Below, one piece after another: positions 17,414 to 23,596 of a stretch of DNA of 23,596 nucleotides. The notes beneath the pieces were generated by a model. The model saw nothing but the letters and a program-made list of their open reading frames with translations, made no database searches and was not told the origin of the DNA. The translations under genes and the position numbers were made by a program. How positions within the stretch are numbered: the first letter of the stretch is position 1; the number at the start of each line of letters is the position of its first letter. This stretch comes from Tannerellaceae bacterium (lineage in GTDB: Bacteria; Bacteroidota; Bacteroidia; Bacteroidales; Tannerellaceae), in the NCBI GenBank assembly GCA_031280645.1, contig JAITGL010000046.1:1-23596 (forward strand), read 5' to 3'.

Positions 17414-18460
17414 TTAATTGAAGAAAGCCGCGCACTGTTCAACGGCTCTTTGCATCTCGCTCTCATCATCTATTCCAATACCTGGGAAAAGCGATGTTAT
17501 GATACGGAGCTGCTTATTCCTGGCCGCGGCTTTCTTCCATAATCCTTTTACGCATCCGTTTTCGATAATTACGGGGCGGAATACTCCGTTGGAGGATATG
17601 GCGCGGGAGTAATGCAGTGATGGGAGCGCTGCGCTGCGGTCGGCATAGGCAATAATGTACTCATCGAAGGCGGGAAGTAGACGGATGCCGGCGGCAGCGT
17701 CCTGACAGTTGCAACCGGCCGCGACGTATTCGACCAACCCTATGGTTTCGGTATGCAGTTCGGCGTCGGCTACGGCTCGGCGGACGTCGGTAAGCGAGAG
17801 GCCCGACCACCAGGCAAAGTCGCGCAGGGTTGCCGGGCCATGACTGTTAAAGTAAATGCCGGCCAGGCGTCGTAGAGCTTCATCACGCGGATAAACGGGC
17901 GACGAGGATGGAACTCGCTCGTCGAATATGGCGTAAGTTTGCGTCTTGCCGTTGGGGGCGCCGCTGCACACAATTCCCTCGGCCTCGGCCCTCATCAGGA
18001 AATGGATCATGCGCGAGTATCCTGTTACTATCCCGCAGCTGTTGATTGCGTCGGATAATTCGTCGCGCGAGAGATGCCGCCGGCTGCGGGTAAGCGCATC
18101 TTCAATGATACGGAGGGCTTGGAGGTATGTTTCGTTGTCGAGTTCCAGGTCACGGTCGCGCGAGCGCATCGAGGCGATAATGGAGGAGGCCGAGATCGGA
18201 CGCATCCAGCGAAGATTATGGGGCGATACAAAGTGCCAGGTAGGACGCATCAGATGAGTGCGCAGTATCTCTCCCCTCCGGAAAGCTTCTTCAATAACGT
18301 CGTTGCCTACTTTTAGACGGATGCCGACGGCCCATTTGGCCATATTATAATCTTGTGCCTGAATGATTCCCATGCGTTGAGCCAAGTCTTTAACCGACGG
18401 CGATTGCGGTTGTGTCAGCTCCTGGGCGTGCAGGCGCATTTGGGTTACGGTTGTGTTCAT
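17414..18460 (-). CDS. Winged-helix DNA-binding protein, AlkZ/HTH_42-like putative DNA glycosylase
   Basis: 348 residues of the HTH_42 (AlkZ/YcaQ) superfamily, with winged-helix units typical of this fold: an N-terminal MRLHAQELTQP entry, RGEILRTHLMRPTWHFVSP (about 82-100), a middle helix-turn-helix and a C-terminal LLPAFDEYIIAYADRS and RPVIIENGCVKGLWK. In characterised members a Gln-x-Gln or Gln-x-Asp motif in the N-terminal region does the chemistry of removing alkylated or crosslinked bases. Here GIIQAQDYNMAKWA gives Gln34-Ala-Gln36. Many family members are annotated only as winged-helix proteins, so glycosylase activity is inferred. It lies upstream of uvrA on the same strand (210-base gap), suggesting a DNA-repair neighbourhood. 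Confidence 0.85.
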   Translation of the reverse strand: MNTTVTQMRLHAQELTQPQSPSVKDLAQRMGIIQAQDYNMAKWAVGIRLKVGNDVIEEAFRRGEILRTHLMRPTWHFVSPHNLRWMRPISASSIIASMRSRDRDLELDNETYLQALRIIEDALTRSRRHLSRDELSDAINSCGIVTGYSRMIHFLMRAEAEGIVCSGAPNGKTQTYAIFDERVPSSSPVYPRDEALRRLAGIYFNSHGPATLRDFAWWSGLSLTDVRRAVADAELHTETIGLVEYVAAGCNCQDAAAGIRLLPAFDEYIIAYADRSAALPSLHYSRAISSNGVFRPVIIENGCVKGLWKKAAARNKQLRIITSLFPGIGIDDESEMQRAVEQCAAFFN

Positions 18461-18589
18461 ATTACTATAAAATATTAATGAGTTTGCGCTGGCAATATTA
18501 CGAGTTTTTTCATCGCCGTCAGGGGCGGCGGTAGCCTGCTTTGAGTTTACACATCAATTGCCCAAATAATGTTTTCCCGGAAATAATCA

Positions 18590-18597
18590 TATCTTTA
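18590..18597 (+). promoter_or_regulatory. Putative -7 element of paaK
   Basis: TATCTTTA, one base from TAnnTTTG and identical to the box before the minus-strand TPR gene. It ends 49 bases before the ATG. No -33 element is clear. Confidence 0.4.
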
Positions 18598-18646
18598 CCC
18601 TCGCTTAAAAGCAAGCATAATCACCTTTTAATACATTTAATATATT

Positions 18647-19948
18647 ATGATTTGGAACCAAACGATGGAGTGCATGACTCGTAGCGAAATGCGCAAGCTG
18701 CAAGGAATCCGGCTGAAACGTACCGTTGAACATGTTTACCACAATTGCGAACCCTATCGCCGGCGGATGCAGGAAGCCGGGGTAACGCCCGGCGATATTA
18801 ACGACATCGACGATATAGTAAAGCTGCCGTTTACGTCAAAGAAAGACCTTCGCGATTTTTATCCCTTCAAGCTCCTTAGCGTGCCGATGTCGGAAATAGT
18901 GCGCCTTCAAGCCTCTTCGGGAACAACAGGCAAGCCGATAGTTGTGGGATACACCCGCAAGGATCTTTCAATATGGAGCGAAGTGGGAGCCCGGTGCTTC
19001 ACGGCCTACGGGCTGGGGAAGCAAGACGTTGTTCAGGTATCGTATGGCTACGGACTGTTTACCGGAGGCTTGGGCGCTCACTGCGCCGTTGAAACTATCG
19101 GCGGCGCGGTGTTGCCGATGTCGAGCGGTAATACCGAAAAGCAAATCATGCTGATGCACGATTTCGGATCGGTTGCCTTGGCTTGCACGCCCTCTTATGC
19201 CCTTTACCTTGCCGACGCTCTCCATGATTCGGGCATCCCTCGCGACGAGTTTAAGCTAAGGGTAGGCGCCTTCGGCGCAGAGCCTTGGACGGAAGCCATG
19301 CGCCGCGAGCTGGAGGAAAAACTCGGAATTAAAGCTTACGATATATATGGGCTGACGGAGATAATCGGCCCCGGCGTAGGGCACGAGTGCGTCCATCAAA
19401 ACGGAACCCATCTATGCGAAGACCACTTCTACCCGGAGATACTTAACCCCGAAACCGGCGAACCCCTGCCTGCCGGACAAACCGGCGAACTTGCCTTTTC
19501 AACCATCACCAAAGAGGGCATGCCCCTGCTTCGCTTCCGCACCCGCGACCTCACCTCGCTCAACTACGAAACTTGCCAATGCGGTCGCACATCGGTTAGG
19601 ATGAGCCGCATCCTGGGTCGCTGCGACGACATGCTGATTATACGCGGCGTTAACGTATTCCCATCGCAGGTTGAAGCCGTAGTTTGCGAGATACCGGAGC
19701 TTGAGCCGCATTATTTTATAGTGGTCGACAGGGTAAACAACCTCGACACATTTGAAGTGCAAGTAGAGGTTAAAGAAGCCTATTACTCCGACGAGATAAG
19801 CCGGATGATGAACCTCCGCAAGCACATAGCCCACCGTCTCCAAAGCGTGCTCGGCATATCGCCCGACATAAAACTTGTTGAGCCTCGCAGCATTGAGCGA
19901 AGCCAGGGAAAGGCCAAGCGGGTTAACGATAAGCGTAAATTCATTTAA
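18647..19948 (+). CDS. Phenylacetate-CoA ligase family protein
   Basis: 433-residue adenylate-forming enzyme that would activate phenylacetate or another aryl acid with ATP and CoA. The phosphate-binding loop is SSGTTGKP (90-97), followed by YGYGLFTGGLGAH, the aryl-substrate/adenylate block YDIYGLTEIIGPG, RFRTRDLT, and the C-terminal GRCDDMLIIRGVNVFPSQVE hinge. Cys-containing HECVHQNGTHLCEDH and CQCGR match the zinc-like site seen in PaaK enzymes of Bacteroidota. It is followed 21 bases later by a double-ACT protein, a pairing common in this phylum. The indolepyruvate:ferredoxin oxidoreductase genes often found alongside are not in this window, and no other phenylacetate catabolism gene is present. 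Function may be salvage of aryl acids from amino acids. Confidence 0.93.
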   Translation: MIWNQTMECMTRSEMRKLQGIRLKRTVEHVYHNCEPYRRRMQEAGVTPGDINDIDDIVKLPFTSKKDLRDFYPFKLLSVPMSEIVRLQASSGTTGKPIVVGYTRKDLSIWSEVGARCFTAYGLGKQDVVQVSYGYGLFTGGLGAHCAVETIGGAVLPMSSGNTEKQIMLMHDFGSVALACTPSYALYLADALHDSGIPRDEFKLRVGAFGAEPWTEAMRRELEEKLGIKAYDIYGLTEIIGPGVGHECVHQNGTHLCEDHFYPEILNPETGEPLPAGQTGELAFSTITKEGMPLLRFRTRDLTSLNYETCQCGRTSVRMSRILGRCDDMLIIRGVNVFPSQVEAVVCEIPELEPHYFIVVDRVNNLDTFEVQVEVKEAYYSDEISRMMNLRKHIAHRLQSVLGISPDIKLVEPRSIERSQGKAKRVNDKRKFI

Positions 19949-19969
19949 ACTCATAATACAATAATATAT

Positions 19970-20395
19970 ATGCTGATCAAACAACTTTCCATTTTTCTTG
20001 AGAATAAAAAAGGGCGCTTCACCGAAGTGGCCCGCATACTTGGCGAAGCCGGCGTAAACATGTCGGCTTTCACGGTGGCCGAAAGTTCGGACTTCGGAAT
20101 CCTCCGCCTAATTGTGTCCGACACCGATCGGGCCGTACAAGCCTTGCGCGAGCGGATGTACGCCGTAAGCGTTACCGACGTTGTATGCCTATATTGCCCT
20201 AACGAGCCGGGCGCCCTTGCGGCAGCGATGGAGCTCATCACCCGTGCGGGCATATTCATAGAGTACATGTACGCCTTCGCCCAGGGCGATTCCGCACACG
20301 CTATTATCCGTCCCGACAACGTTCCCCGCTGCGTTGAAGTTCTCCAGGAGAACCGCCTGACGCTTTTGGCGGCGAGCGATCTGTACAAGCTTTAA
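19970..20395 (+). CDS. Tandem ACT-domain protein
   Basis: 141 residues holding two ACT domains: the first at about 3-68 (KQLSIFLENKKGRFTEVARILGEAGVNMSAFTV) and the second at about 71-138 (VCLYCPNEPGALAAAMELITRAGIFIEYMYAF). ACT domains bind small ligands, usually amino acids, and commonly form dimers. No catalytic domain is attached, so it is probably a ligand sensor or regulator of the adjacent PaaK. The 21-base gap implies one transcript. In this phylum annotation often calls it 'amino acid-binding protein'. Confidence 0.93.
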   Translation: MLIKQLSIFLENKKGRFTEVARILGEAGVNMSAFTVAESSDFGILRLIVSDTDRAVQALRERMYAVSVTDVVCLYCPNEPGALAAAMELITRAGIFIEYMYAFAQGDSAHAIIRPDNVPRCVEVLQENRLTLLAASDLYKL

Positions 20396-20409
20396 ACCGA
20401 CTATCTTCT

Positions 20410-20449
20410 GTACCGGAACAAGGTTCCTTATGTACGCCTTTTCCGGTAC
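20410..20449 (+). other. Overlapping alternative hairpins after the ACT gene
   Basis: GTACCGGAA (20410-20418) can pair with TTCCGGTAC (20441-20449) around 22 bases. GGAAC (20415-20419) can instead pair with GTTCC (20423-20427). The two share GGAA and exclude each other. No T-run follows the larger stem, so termination is uncertain. The element is 14 bases past the ACT stop and about 58 bases before the bamD -7 box. Confidence 0.45.
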
Positions 20450-20506
20450 AATAGATCATTTGGAGAAGAAATCGGTCGCATGTATTATTTATTTGCCGGG
20501 ATGCGC

Positions 20507-20514
20507 TATATTTG
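20507..20514 (+). promoter_or_regulatory. Putative -7 element of the bamD operon
   Basis: TATATTTG matches TAnnTTTG exactly and ends 20 bases before the chosen bamD ATG at 20535. This also argues against the earlier in-frame start at 20430. The -33 element is unclear; TTTG at 20492-20495 is too close. Confidence 0.5.
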
Positions 20515-20534
20515 CGCAGAAATTTGTTACGCGC

Positions 20535-21347
20535 ATGAAGAATAAGAGTTTAATATACCTATGTTTGATAACGGTTCTATTTTCCTCCTGTGGAGAATAT
20601 AACAAAGTGTTGAAGAGTACCGACAACGAGTATAAGTACTCGTACGCCAAGAAGTATTACAACAAAAAGCAATATACCCGTTCGGCCACTTTGCTTGAAG
20701 ATTTGGTTACATATTTTAAAGGCACATCAAACGCCGAAGAATCCCTCTACCTGCTTGCCCAAAGCTATTACGGGCAAAAAGACTACCAAACCGCCTCGCT
20801 TTATTTCAACACCTATTATACCTCGTACCCGAAAGGCGAATACGCCGAACTATCCCGATACTATTCCGGCTACGGCCTCTACCTTGATTCGCCCGATCCG
20901 AGGCTCGACCAGAAGCAAACATACAAAGCCATCGAAGAGCTCCAGCTATTTATCGAATATTATCCGCAATCAGAGCAGGCTGAAGAAGCCCAAAAGTTCA
21001 TGTTCGAACTTCAGGAAAAGCTCGCCTATAAAGAATATCTCGCTACCCAACTGTACTTTAATCTTGGCACATATCTCGGCAACAACTATCAATCCTGCAT
21101 AATCACCGCTCAAAACGCATTGAAGAATTATCCCTACTCGCAATACAGGGAAGAATTTATCTACCTCATGCTGCAATCAAAATACGAACTCGCCCTCGTG
21201 AGCGTAGAAGAAAAACTCCAAGGAAGATACCGCGAAGTTGTCGATGAGTATTACAACTACGTAAATGAATTTCCCGAAGGCAAATACATCAAGCAAGCAC
21301 AACGCTACTTCGACTATGCCGGCAAACGAATAACAGATATTTATTAA
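20535..21347 (+). CDS. bamD: Outer membrane protein assembly factor BamD (lipoprotein)
   Basis: 270 residues from the ATG at 20535. The N-terminus MKNKSLIYLCLITVLFSSC carries a type II signal with lipobox LFSSC and the lipidated Cys19, so the protein is anchored in the outer membrane facing the periplasm. The rest is TPR-like: residues from about 27 to 260 include KYSYAKKYYNKKQYTRSATLLEDL, AEESLYLLAQSYYGQKDYQTASLYF and FPEGKYIKQAQRYFDYA, matching the YfiO/BamD pattern. It would support BamA in inserting beta-barrel proteins. The frame is open to 20430, but that start would add a non-signal N-terminus and overlap the promoter. It begins a four-gene run with 13-, 14- and 3-base gaps. Confidence 0.93.
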   Translation: MKNKSLIYLCLITVLFSSCGEYNKVLKSTDNEYKYSYAKKYYNKKQYTRSATLLEDLVTYFKGTSNAEESLYLLAQSYYGQKDYQTASLYFNTYYTSYPKGEYAELSRYYSGYGLYLDSPDPRLDQKQTYKAIEELQLFIEYYPQSEQAEEAQKFMFELQEKLAYKEYLATQLYFNLGTYLGNNYQSCIITAQNALKNYPYSQYREEFIYLMLQSKYELALVSVEEKLQGRYREVVDEYYNYVNEFPEGKYIKQAQRYFDYAGKRITDIY

Positions 21348-21360
21348 TTATAAAAGCATC

Positions 21361-21843
21361 ATGGAAAAAAACAAAGAGAAAGACATCAAAGAAACAAAAG
21401 AGACGAAAGAAACAAAAGACAATAAAAAGTCATCCGCCGCAGCCCAGGCCGCCGCAGCGCAAGCAACCCCAACCCCGCCCCCTCCGCCACCCGTCTCGCC
21501 GCTTATCAACATTGAGCATAAGAAAATCAACGCCCCGCTCAATACCGTAACACGCGACATGATGAAACTCTCCGCCGACACCCGCAACATTTACGAAACA
21601 ACAATGATCATAGCCAAAAGATCAAACCAGGTGGCCAAAGAAATGAAAGAAGAACTCGAAAAGAAACTCCAGGAATTTGCCTCTTACAGCGACAATCTCG
21701 AAGAAGTATTTGAAAACCGAGAACAAATAGAAATATCGCGCTTCTACGAAAAACTTCCCAAGTCCACGCTCATTGCAGCCCAAGAGTACGAAGAAGGCAA
21801 AATCTATTACAAGAATCCCTCGAAAGACAAAGGCAACTTCTGA
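21361..21843 (+). CDS. rpoZ: RNA polymerase omega-like subunit (Bacteroidota RpoZ) with N-terminal extension
   Basis: 160 residues. The region from about 52 to 160 (INAPLNTVTRDMMKLSADTRNIYETTMIIAKRSNQV... ENREQIEISRFYEKLPKSTLIAAQEYEEGKIYYKNP) is the omega-like subunit found between bamD and the DUF4293 gene in this phylum. It supports assembly and stability of RNA polymerase. Residues 1-50 are an unusual low-complexity tail: Lys/Glu/Thr repeats (KETKETKETK), an Ala/Gln-rich stretch and a run of six Pro. No ATG, GTG or TTG codon occurs between the first ATG and the core domain, and the ATG sits 13 bases after bamD, so the extension appears genuinely translated. Usual length, from memory, is about 110 residues. 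Confidence 0.88.
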   Translation: MEKNKEKDIKETKETKETKDNKKSSAAAQAAAAQATPTPPPPPPVSPLINIEHKKINAPLNTVTRDMMKLSADTRNIYETTMIIAKRSNQVAKEMKEELEKKLQEFASYSDNLEEVFENREQIEISRFYEKLPKSTLIAAQEYEEGKIYYKNPSKDKGNF

Positions 21844-21857
21844 CTCATCCCCCGAAA

Positions 21858-22310
21858 ATGCTGCAAAGAATACAAACCCTGTACCTGCTGGCCGTAACCG
21901 CACTCATAACGACAACAGCCTTCCTCCCCCTCGCCGGCGTGGAAGCCGGGCAGGCATACCGCGAACTTAACGTTTTCGGCTTGGTCGACGCAGAAAACAA
22001 CCTGCAACCCATGTGGGGCCCTTTTGTATTAACCGTTATCATAGCGCTACTTGCCCTCGCAACCATATTCTTATACAATAAAAGAATATTACAGATACGC
22101 CTATGCATTTTCAACTGCCTAATGATACTCGGCTTCTACGCCCTAACAGGTCTTCAGATATACTTAATAACACAGGCAGAGGGAGGAGCAACCATAAGCG
22201 TAAAGCTCGCCCTTGCCTTCCCACTCGTTTCCTTAGTTCTCAATTATCTTGCAATGCGTAACATCGGCGCCGACGAAACGCTGGTGAGATCGCTCCACAG
22301 GCTCCGATAA
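21858..22310 (+). CDS. DUF4293 family membrane protein
   Basis: 150 residues with four hydrophobic segments at about 7-27, 53-73, 82-104 and 115-133 and a short polar loop between the first two (ELNVFGLVDAENNLQPMW). The start MLQRIQTLYLLAV is typical for this Bacteroidota family of inner-membrane proteins of unknown function. It follows the omega-like gene by 14 bases, a conserved arrangement in the phylum. Nothing in the sequence points to a reaction or a substrate. Confidence 0.88.
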   Translation: MLQRIQTLYLLAVTALITTTAFLPLAGVEAGQAYRELNVFGLVDAENNLQPMWGPFVLTVIIALLALATIFLYNKRILQIRLCIFNCLMILGFYALTGLQIYLITQAEGGATISVKLALAFPLVSLVLNYLAMRNIGADETLVRSLHRLR

Positions 22311-22313
22311 TCA

Positions 22314-23243
22314 ATGAGACAAATAACACTCTGCATCATACTGATCCTGATCGGAGCAACCACAGGACTTGCACAAAAGAAAAAACAAAACCCCGCCTAC
22401 GTTCAATACATCCGCAAATACCAAGCCCTCGCCCTGTACAGCCAAAAAACATACCGCATCCCCGCAAGCATAACCCTCGCACAAGGAATACTCGAATCAA
22501 GCGCCGGACAAAGTTCCCTTACAAGAACCTCAAACAACCACTTCGGTATCAAATGCCACAACAATTGGAAAGGAGCCAAAACCTACTTCACCGACGACGC
22601 CCCAAACGAATGTTTCCGTAAATACAAAACAGCCGAAGAATCCTATACCGACCACTCCGATTTTCTCACAGCCAACCCACGCTACAAACCACTTTTCAAT
22701 CTCAAAACCACCGACTATATCCGATGGGCCAAAGGACTTCAAAACCTCGGCTACGCAACAAGCAAAGCATACGCCAACTCGCTGATAAAGATCATCGAAG
22801 ATTACGAGCTATATAAACTCGACGTAAACGTTCAGCCCACAAAGCAAGGAACCCAAACACAAACCGCGTCAGCCTCCAGGCAAAAGCCGCAAACAAACAT
22901 CGTAATGCGATCAATACAAAAAACGCAAGGCCTGCCGTTTGTATACGCAGTTGCCGACGACAGCATCGAGAAGATCGCCATCGAAACAGGAAGCTCCGTG
23001 AAAAATATAATCAAGCTAAACGAAATCCACGAAGGCTTCCCAATACGCGAAGGAGACATTATCTACTTAGCCAAGAAAAAGAAAAAAGCCGACAAGCCCA
23101 ACTACGACCATATAGTACAAATCGGCGAATCAATGCACAGCATCTCACAACAATACGGCATCCAAGTAAAAAGCCTTTACAAACTCAATAAAAAGAAAGC
23201 CGATTATATCCCCACCGAAGGCGACGTACTAAGACTAAGATAA
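22314..23243 (+). CDS. Secreted glucosaminidase (GH73) with two LysM domains
   Basis: 309 residues. A signal peptide covers 1-20 (CIILILIGATTGLA). The GH73/lysozyme-like domain is at about 26-170: IPASITLAQGILESSAGQS with the putative catalytic Glu61, then NNHFGIKCHNNWKGAKTYF, FRKYKTAEESYTDHSDFL and LQNLGYATSKAYANSL. A Thr/Gln-rich linker (about 172-205) leads to two LysM peptidoglycan-binding domains at about 209-253 and 265-309, separated by a Lys-rich stretch. It would cut the glycan chain of peptidoglycan in the periplasm, for example in cell separation. It follows the DUF4293 gene after 3 bases and is the last gene of the operon. Confidence 0.94.
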   Translation: MRQITLCIILILIGATTGLAQKKKQNPAYVQYIRKYQALALYSQKTYRIPASITLAQGILESSAGQSSLTRTSNNHFGIKCHNNWKGAKTYFTDDAPNECFRKYKTAEESYTDHSDFLTANPRYKPLFNLKTTDYIRWAKGLQNLGYATSKAYANSLIKIIEDYELYKLDVNVQPTKQGTQTQTASASRQKPQTNIVMRSIQKTQGLPFVYAVADDSIEKIAIETGSSVKNIIKLNEIHEGFPIREGDIIYLAKKKKKADKPNYDHIVQIGESMHSISQQYGIQVKSLYKLNKKKADYIPTEGDVLRLR

Positions 23244-23262
23244 CACACAACCGCCCAACAAT

Positions 23263-23301
23263 AAAAAAAGCGTGCAACCCAGACGGACTGCACGCTTTCT
23301 T
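23263..23301 (+). terminator. Terminator of the bamD-glucosaminidase operon
   Basis: AAAAGCGTGCA pairs with TGCACGCTTT (stem core 23269-23276 with 23289-23296, extended by A-T pairs), with a 12-base loop and a short T-rich tail TTTCTT. It begins about 20 bases after the stop codon. The A-run before the stem would make it work to some extent in the other direction too. Confidence 0.88.
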
Positions 23302-23303
23302 AT

Positions 23304-23596
23304 GTGTGCCGAGCATGGCAAATAACTTGGGGGGTGGAAGTCCCAACCACGGGGGTAGGTAGCGACCAACCGTTAGCTGAAGGCAAGGGAGTCCACCGGG
23401 AGGGGAATCTGAAAGAAGCCGCAGGCAAAATCCCGTTCTGAGGAACGCGAACATCATATAAGGCTAATACAGCAAGTACGAGTTTGCATAACAAAACGAA
23501 ATCCTAAAGCTATCCGGATGCTGTGGAGTAAATGATGCGGATATATGGGATGCAAGTTATAGTCTTACATCGGGAGGTCTCGCGGACGTGCGGACG
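23304..23596 (+). mobile_element. Group II intron, 5' part (truncated by window end)
   Basis: The sequence begins with GTGTG, matching the 5' consensus GUGYG, three bases after the operon terminator's T-tail. What follows resembles domain I of bacterial group II introns: GGGTGGAAGTCCC, CCGTTAGCTGAAGGCAAGGG, GTCCACCGGGAGGGGAATCT, GAAAGAAGCCGCAGGCAAA, then GGAACGCGAACATCATATAA. These blocks and their order match introns with LtrA-type proteins as I recall them. No coding sequence for the reverse transcriptase/maturase is within the window; it should lie downstream. Domains V and VI are not reached. The class cannot be assigned from this part. Confidence 0.8.

Noticed and set aside
20430..20534. 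Earlier in-frame start for bamD
   Set aside because: It would put 35 residues before a clear lipoprotein signal peptide and would overlap the hairpin element and the TATATTTG promoter box.

Overview
The window looks like a chromosomal segment of a Bacteroidota bacterium, most likely Bacteroidales. The evidence is the gene content and order (bamD, an omega-like RNA polymerase subunit and a DUF4293 protein in a row; a paaK plus double-ACT pair; a periplasmic GH2 beta-galactosidase). Promoter -7 elements of the TAnnTTTG kind precede several genes, and Shine-Dalgarno sequences are generally absent. Base composition is moderate and even, with no rRNA or tRNA gene seen.

Layout. 1-108 is the open 3' end of an unidentified reading frame. 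450-1751 (+) is tyrS, closed by a strong terminator. 4177-1828 (-) is a TPR protein followed by the bifunctional NAD(P)HX repair enzyme. 4234-4698 (+) looks like a decayed transposase remnant. 4710-7648 (+) is a tight four-gene lipid-type module: cytidylyltransferase, short-chain reductase, CDP-alcohol phosphatidyltransferase and a PlsC/hemolysin-type acyltransferase. 7649-8586 is a long non-coding stretch built around a 21-bp tandem array. 8587-9684 (+) is a membrane-anchored TPR protein and 9824-12955 (+) a secreted beta-galactosidase with a perfect 16-bp terminator hairpin. 13010-13465 is a repeat-rich intergenic region. 17203-13466 (-) is uvrA, a 72-residue unknown and a YigZ/IMPACT protein, preceded by an AlkZ-like winged-helix protein (18460-17414, -). 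18647-20395 (+) is paaK plus an ACT protein. 20535-23243 (+) is bamD, rpoZ-like, DUF4293 and a GH73/LysM protein in one operon, ended by a terminator. Directly after that terminator (23304 to the window end) begins what looks like the 5' part of a group II intron.

How it fits together. Most genes are housekeeping: translation, metabolite repair, DNA repair, outer-membrane assembly and peptidoglycan remodelling. The less ordinary parts are: (1) the 21-bp array, in which a perfect 8-bp palindrome and a second dyad alternate every 10.5 bp; (2) a degenerate 42-bp array near the yigZ end; (3) the CDP-alcohol module, whose two signature enzymes both carry non-canonical active-site motifs; (4) a 50-residue low-complexity extension on the omega-like subunit; (5) the intron sitting on a terminator. 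All calls come from reading the sequence; no database search was run.
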